From: Rhizophlyctis rosea
Taxonomy: Eukaryota; Chytridiomycota; Chytridiomycetes; Rhizophlyctidales; Rhizophlyctidaceae
Assembly: GCA_027596075.1 (NCBI GenBank)
Contig: JADGJC010000035.1
Span: 196,377 to 213,499 of the forward strand
Direction: 5' to 3'
Length of the DNA stretch: 17,123 bases
A program made the position numbers and the translations under genes. This document shows positions 1 through 7,942 of this stretch, in pieces (position 1 is the first letter of the stretch; each line of letters starts with the position of its first letter). The notes beneath the pieces are model-generated. The model was not told where the DNA came from. It ran no database searches and worked only from the letters and a program-made list of their open reading frames with translations.

Positions 1-19
1 ACCGCGCGCCAAATTGCAG

Positions 20-670
20 GTCCCATCCTCATCCTCGGCGGCACACAACACCAATCCAACAAACTCGTCTACGACTTTACCACCAGCGGTCTCATCACCC
101 TCTCCCACCTCGTCAACCATACACCTCCCCTCATCCCGACCTTCATCACCGCCGCACGCAAAGGGCTGAAAATCAACAGGGACCGCGCCATGCTCGCTCA
201 GCAACAGGGGGCAGCCATTCGAGAGGGAGCTGGTGGGACGGCGTTCCAGATGAGTGCGTGGAAAGAAGCGGCGTATGAGTGGTATTTGTTGCATGGGGGG
301 TTTGTGAAGGTGGCGTCGGTAAGTTGGGAAAGGAACGGGATTGAAGTCAAGAATGAATCTTCATCTGATACACATCCGTACTCATATACCGTCTACTCCT
401 TCCCCCTCCCCCCCCCCCCCTCTTTCCGTGCAAACAAATACCAATAAACAGCCTCAGAGGACACCGCCTACAATCCACTACCCCATCGTCCAATGCCCGT
501 CCTGCCACACATTCGACAAGCAACTTTATGCCTGTAGCGGATGCCACGTCAATAGGTACTGTTCAAAGGAGTGTCAGAAAGCGGACTGGGCGAATCATAA
601 GGGGTTTTGCGTTAGTGAGGCGGCGAAGGGGGTGGGGAAGTTTGTTGGGGAGTTTAAGTTGGCGGTTTGA
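20..670 (+). CDS. MYND zinc-finger protein, 3' part (5' end outside window)
   Basis: Two exons are visible, 20-318 and 452-670. The intron at 319-451 (133 nt) starts GTAAGT and ends ACAG, carries a run of 13 C, and keeps the frame (phase 0). The left boundary at 20 is an inferred acceptor: CAG followed by GTCCCATCCTC matches the acceptor of the paralogue at 5856, and similarity stops there, although the frame stays open to base 1. The C-terminus holds a complete MYND finger at 494-610, with CPSC, CSGC, YCSKEC and a final H..C, the usual C6HC zinc ligands for protein-protein contacts. Before it lies a family segment with ILGGTQH and AYEWY. The stop TGA follows about 20 residues after the finger. 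MYND proteins often act in transcriptional or signalling complexes; the partner here is unknown. The paralogue at 5309 lacks the 319-451 intron. Confidence 0.85.
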
Positions 671-1397
671 GAATTGTTTGTTGTGTTAAGGTGGAAATAT
701 TGAAATGGGTTTGTGGAGCTGTGGTGGGTTTGGGAGTCTTGGTTGGAGATGTTTGACTGTTTTGATGGAGGTGTACAGAAGTAGCAATTGTTTGGACAAA
801 ATATCTGATGGGAGGAACGTCAAGGAGTGCTTCTGCTTTGGGTGTAGGCACTGCTTGAAGTTCTTGCTTTGAATGGTTTTCTGCAGATTTGCCGCCACTG
901 GTTTGAGAGCCTTTTCGCTTGGGTTGCAAACAGCAGGGAGAATCGCTACCATTCGTGAGATGGGCTTTGCTCTGCCTATCTCTTGACCCAATACAGTCTC
1001 GACCCACGGTTGGCGCAGGCATGCAAACCATCAGTTTAGTTTTTCCCTTGGACGCTCTGGGGGGTTGTGTTGATTAGAATATGAGGTGCTTTAGGCGGGT
1101 GCGGAAAACGGGACTGTAGCCAACGTAAGATGCTGGAGCCCTTTTTTGAAGTCCCGGAAAGACTTGTTGAAATGGGGACATTTGGAATGTTGTGAGGAAA
1201 ACGATGGGTGCGGGGACAGCTTTACATTCATTTCTCTGAACCAAGCCAACAACATACCGACTCACACAATGACCCAACAGAAAGACACTCACACAAGCAT
1301 GTTTTATACAACCCGGAAATCGGCACAGGTATGAACCCACATAACCTCAATGACATTCAAAAAAACCCATCAAACCCCTCCCACATCAACCCTCCAC
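671..1397. other. Intergenic stretch, nothing supportable
   Basis: About 730 bases lie between the stop of the MYND gene on the left and the decayed MYND copy on the minus strand. Short open frames exist on both strands, but none has a recognisable motif, a good splice context or a partner exon. No tRNA, repeat array or convincing polyadenylation signal was seen. Confidence 0.5.
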
Positions 1398-1910
1398 GAC
1401 CAACTTCCTAGCTTCTTTAGCCGCCCCACTCGCCTCAGTACCGCAGGACTTCTTGTGCGTAGCCCAATCTGCTCTCTCTGAAACTTTCTGGAACAGTATC
1501 TGGTGCCTTTGAGCTAATTTGCAGCGCGCCCAGAAGGAGAGGTGGTGATACAATCGATTACCAACACCTCACGCATCACCTGCTCTATGCTTTCTCTGAA
1601 CTGCAGGTACCACTCGTCCGCCAATCTTCCTCACACAATGCCAATGACTCAAAATGGCGACATTGGAGGAGACGGACGATTTTCGGGATGTCAATGTCAA
1701 TTTGCGGTTGGTGAGAGGGTTACCTGGCCTTTGCTAGATGGCGGCCTACGTGAGGTTGGTAATGAGGCCCGGTTTGTGAGTCGGCGCCAGGACGTTTGTA
1801 TTGTTTTTGGCGGTTTGGGTATTACCTGAAGATCCGACTGGCGGTAGCAGGGAATGAAGAGTCCGTTGATGGAGGTGAGTCATAGCTGACTTATCTGTAA
1901 AAGAAAGACT
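1398..1910 (-). pseudogene. Decayed MYND zinc-finger copy (frameshifted relic)
   Basis: Reading the minus strand from about 1617 to 1402 gives, in different frames, DEWYLQFRE, FWARCK, RYCSRKFQ and ADWATHKKSCGTEA. These line up in order with YEWYLQLRD, FCARCK, RCCSKECQ and ADWAQHKKFCGSEA of the gene at 5309-6608. The similarity is also plain at the base level. At least one frameshift separates the EWY block from the finger. A net insertion of about 10 bases followed by 2 more scrambles the fifth and sixth zinc ligands, and one Cys has become Trp. Further upstream (about 1901-1745) FTDK, GNTQ and PGLIT sit at spacings close to the intact paralogues, then a stop. Spacing suggests the intron found at 5857-5974 is absent here. 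The finger part is firm; the N-terminal extent is weaker. Confidence 0.7.
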
Positions 1911-2577
1911 GGTCGGACTGTATTCTGCGAAAGGGAGAGTAACGTGGAAGACCGAAAATTGACGTATAGTGAGGAACGGCGGTAGCAGCAATTTTTGTCT
2001 TTCTTTTATGAAAGAGGCCGCGCAGCATCAGGTTGCAGGATCCGGCACTTTGCTAGTTTGACGCAGGATGACGTCCTGTGTTTCAATGGGCCAAAACTTG
2101 ACACGGGGTTCGTCCACGCAAGAGGATATGATGCATGCGTAGTCTGCATTGCGGTCAACGGATTCGGGAGGGAAAGCCAGGTTCCACTTTCTTTCACGTA
2201 GTGTCTCGTGTATGCTTGGGGTGCTGAGGTAGCGGATGAAGGGAAGGGAAGTGTCAAAATGATAACGTAAGCAGACGGCCTTCCCAAAAGTGGAAAGCCT
2301 GCCGCTGTTCAAGAAAGTAGATCTCACTTCCAACTCTCATCAGCACTTTCTGTCCCTCACCATCGTAGGGTCAGTATTCACACACTCAGACATTCGCTCC
2401 GTGTCGCACCCTGTTTTTTTGAGCCAGGGGTAAGCCGAGACTCGAAAATCGCTTGATAGCGCGCTGGCCGTATGTTGTGATTGACAGTTGTAGCCTGGTG
2501 AAGTGAGCGGGTGGGTTCTTCCTCATTCTTACTATCCAGAACATCCCAAACAGGTCACGGATCTCAACCTGTCAACC
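1911..2577. other. Intergenic stretch upstream of the TPR gene
   Basis: This segment should contain the promoter and 5' leader of the plus-strand TPR gene. On the minus strand 2028-2333 is open for 101 codons and looks mildly coding-like, but I recognise no family and see no flanking exon that would join it. It could be an N-terminal exon of the decayed MYND gene or chance. A GTGAGC at 2503 followed by CAG at 2550-2552 could be a leader intron; this is speculative. Confidence 0.4.
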
Positions 2578-4821
2578 ATGCTAAATTCAGAACCTCCCGA
2601 TTCCGCTCCAACCCTTCACACGGACTCCGGTTCCATATCCCTCCTCGGCGTCCACCTCTCCTATTTCTCCTTCTTCATCGAATCCTGTGGGGGACGGGAT
2701 ACTCTCCAAGGTTTGACAACGCAAGATGTCTGCACAACCTTCATCATTCCCAGAACATCATCTGGTCAATCATTGTGCGATGTCCTCTTCTCGTCTGCCT
2801 CTCTTCTGTCCTCTGCCAACCCTACCACCTCTACCATATCCGCCGCCTCCGCCTCCCTTGAGTCCCCTCCCCTCTACTCCTCCTGCTCCTCCTCCTCCCT
2901 TTCCTCCCCCTTATCCACCGCCCCGTTCTCCTCCTCCTCCTCCCTTTCCTCCGTGTCATCCTCCGCTCAGTTGTCCTCCCCCTCCTCTCTGCCACTTGTT
3001 GCACAAGCAACCTGGTTTGTGAGTCACTGCTGGCAATACACCTTCCTTGATGTAGTCGACGCTATCACCACCTTCTTTCATGACAACCGAAAAACCTCAG
3101 ACGTTATCGTGTGGTTCGACCTGTTTTCATTAGACCAACATCATCGGAGTGTTATCGCAGCAGAGTGGTTACAAGATATATTCACCACCGCAATTTCCGC
3201 GATGGGAAACGTCCTCATGATTCTCACTCCATGGAATAATCCTGTAACCCTCACTCGCGCATGGTGTGTCTTTGAATTGTTCGCGTGCATGAAAACCGGG
3301 TCCAACTTCAGTATTGCTCTCCCACCTAATCAATTGACCGCCTTTGGGGACTCCATCGCGGAGGATTATGGAGTGTTTTTGGAAACTATCTCGTCGCTCA
3401 AATCGGAAAACAGCACTGCGACCAAGGAAGCAGACTTATCCGCCATCCAGAGTGCCATTCGTGCAGCAGTAGGCTTCAATGCACTTGATCGTATGATAAT
3501 TTCACTTCTTTCAGATTGGATGGTGCAGACACTCCAGGCATTCATACGGAATGCCGCGAGAGAAGGGAGCGAAGTGGAATATACGCGGTGGCAGATGAGT
3601 TTGGGATCGGTTTACACCAGTCTGGGGAAGCATGAGGAGGTGCAACACATCTTACAAGATTGTGTGGAGAAGAGGAAGCACGTGCTTGGAGAGGACCATC
3701 CAGACACCCTTAAGTCCATCAACAACTTGGCGGAATCTTATTATCGGCTGAAGAAATACACGGAGGCGGAACCGCTGTTTTTGAATTGTTGGGAGAGACG
3801 GCGAGAGGTGCTGGGGCTATGGCATTCACAGACACTCATCACAATGGGAAACTTGGCGGTGGTGCTTCACGAAGGTCGTAGAGAACATGAGGGCGCCAAG
3901 TCGATTTTTACAACGTGTTTGGAGATGATGAGGCGAGTGCTTGGGAAGGACGATCCACACACACTGCGTCTGATGGGAAATTGGGGCTTGGCACTAGAAC
4001 GAGTAGGGCTGTATGCTGAGGCTGAGGCGATACTCCTGGAGTGCGTGGGAAGGAGTGTGCGAGCCCTGGGTCAAGATCATCCGGACACAACTGCCCGGGT
4101 GTGTCAATTGGCGGTGTGCTACAGTCAGCAGTGGAAGCATACGGACGCGGATATGCTCTTGATGGATGCATGGGAAAGAGTCAAGCGGGTGTTAGGGCAG
4201 GACCATTCGGAGACACTCAAAATCCAGCAGGAGTTGTGGAAAGCCAAAGCCATACTGGATCGCGATGGTGCAGAGCAGATTCTCCGGGATTTGTGGGAAC
4301 GGCAGAAGCGGATTTTGGGCGAGGATCATGCAGATACACTCCGATTGTTGGAGAGCTTAGCTGTGCATATTTTTCAGTCCGGAAAGGTTGAGGAGGCAGA
4401 GCTGTTTGAAACGGAACGTTGGGAAGTAAGGAAGCGGGGGTTGGGGGAGGACCATCCCGAGACGCTCACTTTCCTTCTTAGTTTGGCGCGTTTTTACGGT
4501 ACTATTAGGAAGTGGGACAAGGCGAGCATCCTTGCTGCGGATTGCTTGGAAAGGATGACAAGGGTCTTGGGAGAGGAACATCGGGAAACTCTGCATTCAC
4601 ATGAAGTGCTGGCGTGGGTGAAGCACAAATGCGGAGAATGGCCATTGGCAGAATCCTTGTATGTAGAGGTTTTGGAGAAAATGGAGCGAGCTTTGGGGAA
4701 GAATGATCATACCACGGAAGTCACCAGACGGTCTCTGTTGGAGTTGCGGGAAGATATGAGAGGATTGCCCCGCGAAAGGGTCTTGTTGGACGAAGTGTCG
4801 GGAACAGATGAGATCGAATGA
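2578..4821 (+). CDS. TIR-like domain plus nine TPRs (kinesin-light-chain-like), 747 aa
   Basis: The frame is open from 2503, but I start at the ATG at 2578 because its context (TCAACCATGC) is good and upstream starts are GTG only. The order from the N-terminus is as follows. Residues 71-140 are extremely Ser-rich. Residues 145-245 form a domain with WFVSHCW (146-152), VWFDLFSLDQ (178-187), a hydrophobic strand MGNVLMILTPW and then LTRAWCVFEL with Glu at 233. This order resembles TIR domains, where the conserved WCxxEL helix carries the catalytic NADase Glu. From about 337 to the end come nine repeats, each carrying an LGxDHxxTL-like motif spaced 41-43 residues apart, typical of kinesin light chain/TPR_12 repeats that bind partners. 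There is no nucleotide-binding (NB-ARC/NACHT) domain between them. There is no intron, transmembrane segment or signal peptide. TPR identity is firm; the TIR relationship is an inference from motif order. Confidence 0.9.
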   Translation: MLNSEPPDSAPTLHTDSGSISLLGVHLSYFSFFIESCGGRDTLQGLTTQDVCTTFIIPRTSSGQSLCDVLFSSASLLSSANPTTSTISAASASLESPPLYSSCSSSSLSSPLSTAPFSSSSSLSSVSSSAQLSSPSSLPLVAQATWFVSHCWQYTFLDVVDAITTFFHDNRKTSDVIVWFDLFSLDQHHRSVIAAEWLQDIFTTAISAMGNVLMILTPWNNPVTLTRAWCVFELFACMKTGSNFSIALPPNQLTAFGDSIAEDYGVFLETISSLKSENSTATKEADLSAIQSAIRAAVGFNALDRMIISLLSDWMVQTLQAFIRNAAREGSEVEYTRWQMSLGSVYTSLGKHEEVQHILQDCVEKRKHVLGEDHPDTLKSINNLAESYYRLKKYTEAEPLFLNCWERRREVLGLWHSQTLITMGNLAVVLHEGRREHEGAKSIFTTCLEMMRRVLGKDDPHTLRLMGNWGLALERVGLYAEAEAILLECVGRSVRALGQDHPDTTARVCQLAVCYSQQWKHTDADMLLMDAWERVKRVLGQDHSETLKIQQELWKAKAILDRDGAEQILRDLWERQKRILGEDHADTLRLLESLAVHIFQSGKVEEAELFETERWEVRKRGLGEDHPETLTFLLSLARFYGTIRKWDKASILAADCLERMTRVLGEEHRETLHSHEVLAWVKHKCGEWPLAESLYVEVLEKMERALGKNDHTTEVTRRSLLELREDMRGLPRERVLLDEVSGTDEIE
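2836..2995 (+). repeat. Low-complexity TCC/CCT pyrimidine tract encoding poly-Ser
   Basis: This stretch of the TPR gene is almost pure pyrimidine on the coding strand, built of TCC, CCT and CTC units. In the coding frame it gives a serine-rich linker between the N-terminal segment and the TIR-like domain. The shifted frame gives a proline-rich shadow peptide that I do not believe is made. Such tracts change length by slippage, so linker length is expected to vary between strains. Confidence 0.8.
3590..4785 (+). repeat. Nine 126-bp TPR coding repeats
   Basis: The motif LGxDHxxTL recurs nine times at 42-residue (126-bp) intervals, with only the second and last copies clearly degenerate (LGLWHSQTL, LGKNDHTTE). 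The rest of each unit differs between copies, so these are old, diverged tandem repeats rather than a recent amplification. Confidence 0.9.
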
Positions 4822-5308
4822 GCCAGCTTGTCGCCTTTGGTATGCTTGATCTTGTAAACGCCTCGTCTGAAAGACAGAAAGTTTCTCCGTATGGAGTTCT
4901 CTATAAATCGTACAACAAATATGAGACAGAATTTCACCGTCTGGATATCTGAACATCACCGTCTGGGCAAGAATGAAACATATGGAATTTAGGTGTCTTG
5001 GCCAATGAATATCCAATGCAGTGGTACTCAAAGAGAATAATAAAACCTTATTATTTTCATTGTGGATGTGAGCAGTCCATTGATCTTTAAGACTGTTTCC
5101 CAACCGAACACACTGTACCGTCTGCTTATCATCGTGATCACATTGAGAGTCCAGGAGTTTCTTATACCAGGGAGTTTGGGGATGTTTGGATGTATGAATG
5201 TGACTGTCTCTATGTGCCATTGCCTGCTGAGCCGCCCCAAGCGCTTCGCATTCACTTGCTTACGTCTTTGTCTGCGGAAGGAGCATATCCGTGTTTGCAC
5301 CGATGTAG
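4822..5308. other. Intergenic stretch between convergent genes
   Basis: This holds the 3' flanks of the TPR gene (+) and the second MYND gene (-). An AATAAA lies at 5039-5044. Bases 5134-5164 resemble a segment at 11021-11050 (see findings). Long open frames on the minus strand run into the TPR gene and show no motif. Confidence 0.5.
5039..5044 (+). terminator. Candidate polyadenylation signal AATAAA of the TPR gene
   Basis: An exact AATAAA sits 218 bases after the TPR gene's stop codon, in an AT-rich stretch. The position is plausible for a fungal 3' UTR; no cleavage site can be read from sequence alone. Confidence 0.35.
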
Positions 5309-6608
5309 TTACATCTGAACAACATAGAAAACTGCGCAATAGCTACTGACAATCTGTGCATCGCAATGTAAGGCCGAATCACCTCCAGCGTGATAACGAC
5401 GTTGGCGGAGTTCTCTCGCTTCCCTAGCCGCCTCACTACCACAAAATTTCTTGTGCTGCGCCCAATCGGCTTTCTGACACTCCTTAGAACAGCACCTCCG
5501 AATTTTGCACCGCGCACAGAAGTAGAGATGTTTGTCGAGAGTGTGACAGTGCCAACATTCCACGGAGGAGGGTGCGATGTCTGCGGCATCGCCCAGCACG
5601 TCGCGAAGCTGCAGATACCATTCGTATGCGCCTTCTCCCCATATGTTCAAATTGTGGATGTAAGGAGAGGGGATGGAGGCGCCTTGGTTGTTTAGGGTCC
5701 AGCTGTTTTTTGCAGTGGTGATGAAAGAGTTTAGGATGACGTCTCCGTGGCCGTTGGAGTTGGCGAAGTGGAAGAGGTCGATGAGGCGACTGGAGCTGAA
5801 GTCACATATGAATTTGTTATCGAGATGTTGGGTGCCGCCTAGGATGAGTATGTGACCTGACAGAACGGCGGTTGAGGGAGAGAGAGGCAAATCACATGTT
5901 TGAATCAGCTTGTGCTTTTAGAGAGGAGATTCACTGGGCGACCGAGGAAGTTTTGTTTTTGGAGCACCACTTACCTCTGACCGGAAATCCGAATTCTCTT
6001 TCCAACAATTTGTTAACTGGCTTGTCGGTGAATTTGCGATCTTCGTCCTAGATGATGGACTTGGAAGTGCTTTGTACGGTCGGCATGGGAGAGCTTGTTG
6101 GTTTGGTCCGATGAAGGGCTGTGTCATTCGGACAGTCACCCGCTCCACAGCCGCAAGTTTCACCTCGTGCGAACCTTTGTTTCAGACAATCGTCGCGAAA
6201 CAGTGTCAGCTTTGTTCAAAGCCCTAGCTGATGGACCATCAATCACAATCTGTGACTTGTGATGCGGCGCATTTGGTGCATTTGGTGCTGAAGAACTTAT
6301 CCTGCTCATCAAAAGACATCCGATTATCCGGAAGCGGAAGTTTTTACTCATGGAGTCTTTTAGAGTTGTCTTACCCAAGTTTCCACAGATCGAGTGTCGT
6401 TTGTGGAAGTAAGGAAGCGGACAGTGGGGGTGTTATCATAGCGCCTGCTTTCTCCCCATTGCAAAGACGTCGACATTGAACCCTTTGGCAGCCTGAGATG
6501 CATTACAACCTCGATGAGTTGGATGTCAGCCGGAGTAAGAACACCTTTTCGCAGAGTCGCGAAATTGATGTCAGCGGTCCCAATTTTTTGGGGAGGAATG
6601 GGGCGCAT
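5309..6608 (-). CDS. MYND zinc-finger protein, multi-exon (N-terminal half unresolved)
   Basis: Well-supported exons on the minus strand are 6047-5975 and 5856-5309. The intron between them (5974-5857, 118 nt) starts GTAAGT and ends CAG. Splicing joins KLLEREFGFPVR to GHILILGGTQH in frame. The last exon carries a full MYND finger at 5557-5441 (CWHC, CARC, CCSKEC, H...C) and ends at TAA after a 40-residue tail. An upstream exon at 6608-6375 starts at an ATG and ends in a GTAAGA donor; the acceptor CAG before 6301 leads in phase to DKFFSTKCTKCAAS, hinting at further Cys pairs. Between 6300 and 6048 every frame has a stop and I cannot find one clean set of junctions. Either small exons are missed or the N-terminal half is decaying. 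It is a paralogue of the gene at 20-670, in opposite orientation. Confidence 0.7.
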
Positions 6609-6858
6609 ATCTCAGTTGCGAGTCTATCTCTGGGCGAGCAGAGGTGCCAAGGGTCCTGCACATGTTAGTCTTTTCTCTCATATGTTACTTATGTTCCGCC
6701 AGGAAGTTGACGATACATGCGGGGGAAGGTAGAAACCGAGTTGATTGCTGTCCCATTTAGCAGTGCGCGAGTTGGGGAGGACGCGGGAAGTGTTTGTCCG
6801 CCAGCGGTTGATCACATAAGCGGGGTCCAACTTCAAGGTCAGTAAGGTCGGTCGCCGC

Positions 6859-6882
6859 CGGTTGACGCAAACAAGTCAACCG
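6859..6882. promoter_or_regulatory. Perfect inverted repeat, possible regulator site
   Basis: CGGTTGAC, an 8-base spacer, then GTCAACCG: the two arms are exact reverse complements. It lies about 20 bases upstream of a TATAA and 190 bases upstream of the secreted-protein ATG. A further near-copy of one arm, CGGTTGATC, is at 6805-6813. This is what a dimeric DNA-binding protein site looks like, for example a fungal zinc-cluster factor (CGG half-sites), but the regulator is unknown. Confidence 0.45.
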
Positions 6883-6903
6883 AAGATGTGGGACCGGGGT
6901 GTT

Positions 6904-6908
6904 TATAA
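6904..6908 (+). promoter_or_regulatory. TATA-like element
   Basis: TATAA in the context GTTTATAACTTTATC, about 166 bases upstream of the ATG at 7074 and just downstream of the inverted repeat. This is position and motif only. Confidence 0.3.
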
Positions 6909-7073
6909 CTTTATCATTCCGGCCAGCACTTTCGATCTGATAGCTTTCGACCCTTCACGTTCTTCAGAAAGCACATTCCCATGTCATTGCGTAAAAACTT
7001 CAAGTTCATATCTTTATTATCACCATCTTCACATTCTCCCCCTCGTCCCTTTCTGCGTTCACTGGTTTCAGCC

Positions 7074-7942
7074 ATGCCTATAAGATTGGTTCCCCTCATT
7101 GCTCTCTTATTGCTTTCTGGATTGTTCAGCGGGGCAAGTACATCCGCCGAGCAATTATGGTTATCACTACTATTCTATTCCGATTCGCAATGTAAATGTG
7201 AGTTGCAGCTTAATGATTTCCTGCATCCTCCCGACCGGTGTTGACACAACACGCATGGCGCCAGTCTGATAAAATCTGTGTGAATTTTGAACGCCACTAG
7301 CGATTTCTTACGTAGGTCAAAAACCCGTCACGACGTGTCCGTTCAATGGTTCTACATCGGCGTGCGAGTACTACGCGTTGCAAGGCGACGCTCAGGTCTA
7401 TATGGCTACGAATTGTCTTACGACGTCTAATCATATGGATGGGTTGCCACAGACCAAGTGAGTTGGAGAATCCGGTTTCGTGCGATGCTACTGTTCGTTG
7501 ACCGTAGATCAATCCCAACTCTGACCTCGGCGTAGATGGGCACTGAGGGGAATATACAACGACAAGACCTGCAGCTCCGACGTGCTGAGCTACTTTGGGT
7601 TGCTGGCTGATGGTGAATGTCATCAGTACTTGAATGTCTCGTATCTCTTTCAGGGACAGGCAGTGACTTTCTATCAGTCTTTGTATTGTCGGGGAGACGG
7701 GAATGCTACGGTCCTCAAGTAGGTCATTTGGAAGGGGAACTCAGCCATTTTTGGCGGGTGACGAGATGTTCTGTGCGATGACATGGTAATCTGGCTCCTT
7801 TCCCAGTGATACTTGTGTTTTGTATGAGTTGGATCCTCCGATGTCGCAAAAGTGGTTAATTAGTGTTGGGTTTAAGCATGGTCGAGTCAGTTGGGTCACC
7901 TTCCTAATGACGGGATTGTTGATTTGGCTGTTTTTGATGTGA
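7074..7942 (+). CDS. Secreted cysteine-rich protein with hydrophobic C-terminal anchor, 194 aa
   Basis: The gene has four exons: 7074-7197, 7316-7457, 7536-7718 and 7807-7942. Donors are GTGAGT, GTGAGT and GTAGGT; acceptors are TAG, TAG and CAG; introns are 118, 78 and 88 nt. All junctions keep one frame, for 585 nt in total. The product opens with a classical signal peptide (MPIRLVPLIALLLLSGLFSG, cleavage likely near A25). The lumenal part has nine Cys (40, 42, 49, 58, 75, 101, 117, 140, 153) and four N-glycosylation sequons (N52, N122, N145, N150). It reads like two related halves, each starting Y(S/N)D...C. The last 17 residues (from SWVTFLMTGLL) are hydrophobic and end at the stop, suiting a GPI signal or a short membrane anchor. 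I recognise no named family. A cell-surface or wall role is an inference from topology. Confidence 0.85.

Larger units (their letters stand above)
6609..7073. other. Divergent intergenic region (MYND gene / secreted-protein gene)
   Basis: The genes on either side point away from each other, so this is a shared upstream region. It holds an 8-bp-arm inverted repeat at 6859-6882, a TATAA at 6904-6908 and a pyrimidine-rich stretch before the ATG at 7074. No coding frame in it is convincing. Confidence 0.5.

Noticed and set aside
654..1031. 125-codon minus-strand frame after the first MYND gene
   Set aside because: No recognisable domain, overlapping alternative frames of similar length, no splice context.
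2503..2577. GTG start giving a longer TPR protein
   Set aside because: Fungal nuclear genes start with ATG; the ATG at 2578 has a good context, so the extra 25 residues are treated as leader.
2726..3022. 98-aa proline-rich frame inside the TPR gene
   Set aside because: It is the shifted reading of the TCC/CCT tract that codes for poly-Ser in the real frame; no start context or separate support.
4597..5220. 207-codon minus-strand frame overlapping the 3' end of the TPR gene
   Set aside because: Half of it is antisense to the TPR repeats, and the remainder shows no motif or splice partner; most likely a shadow.
5856..5890. TTG start at 5890 for the second MYND gene
   Set aside because: A stop codon directly precedes it, and a CAG acceptor at 5857-5859 joins perfectly to the exon 6047-5975, so this is intron sequence.
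6844..6885. Inverted repeat as a rho-independent terminator or tRNA-like structure
   Set aside because: This is a eukaryotic genome, there is no T-run after the stem, and no A/B box; a promoter site is more sensible.
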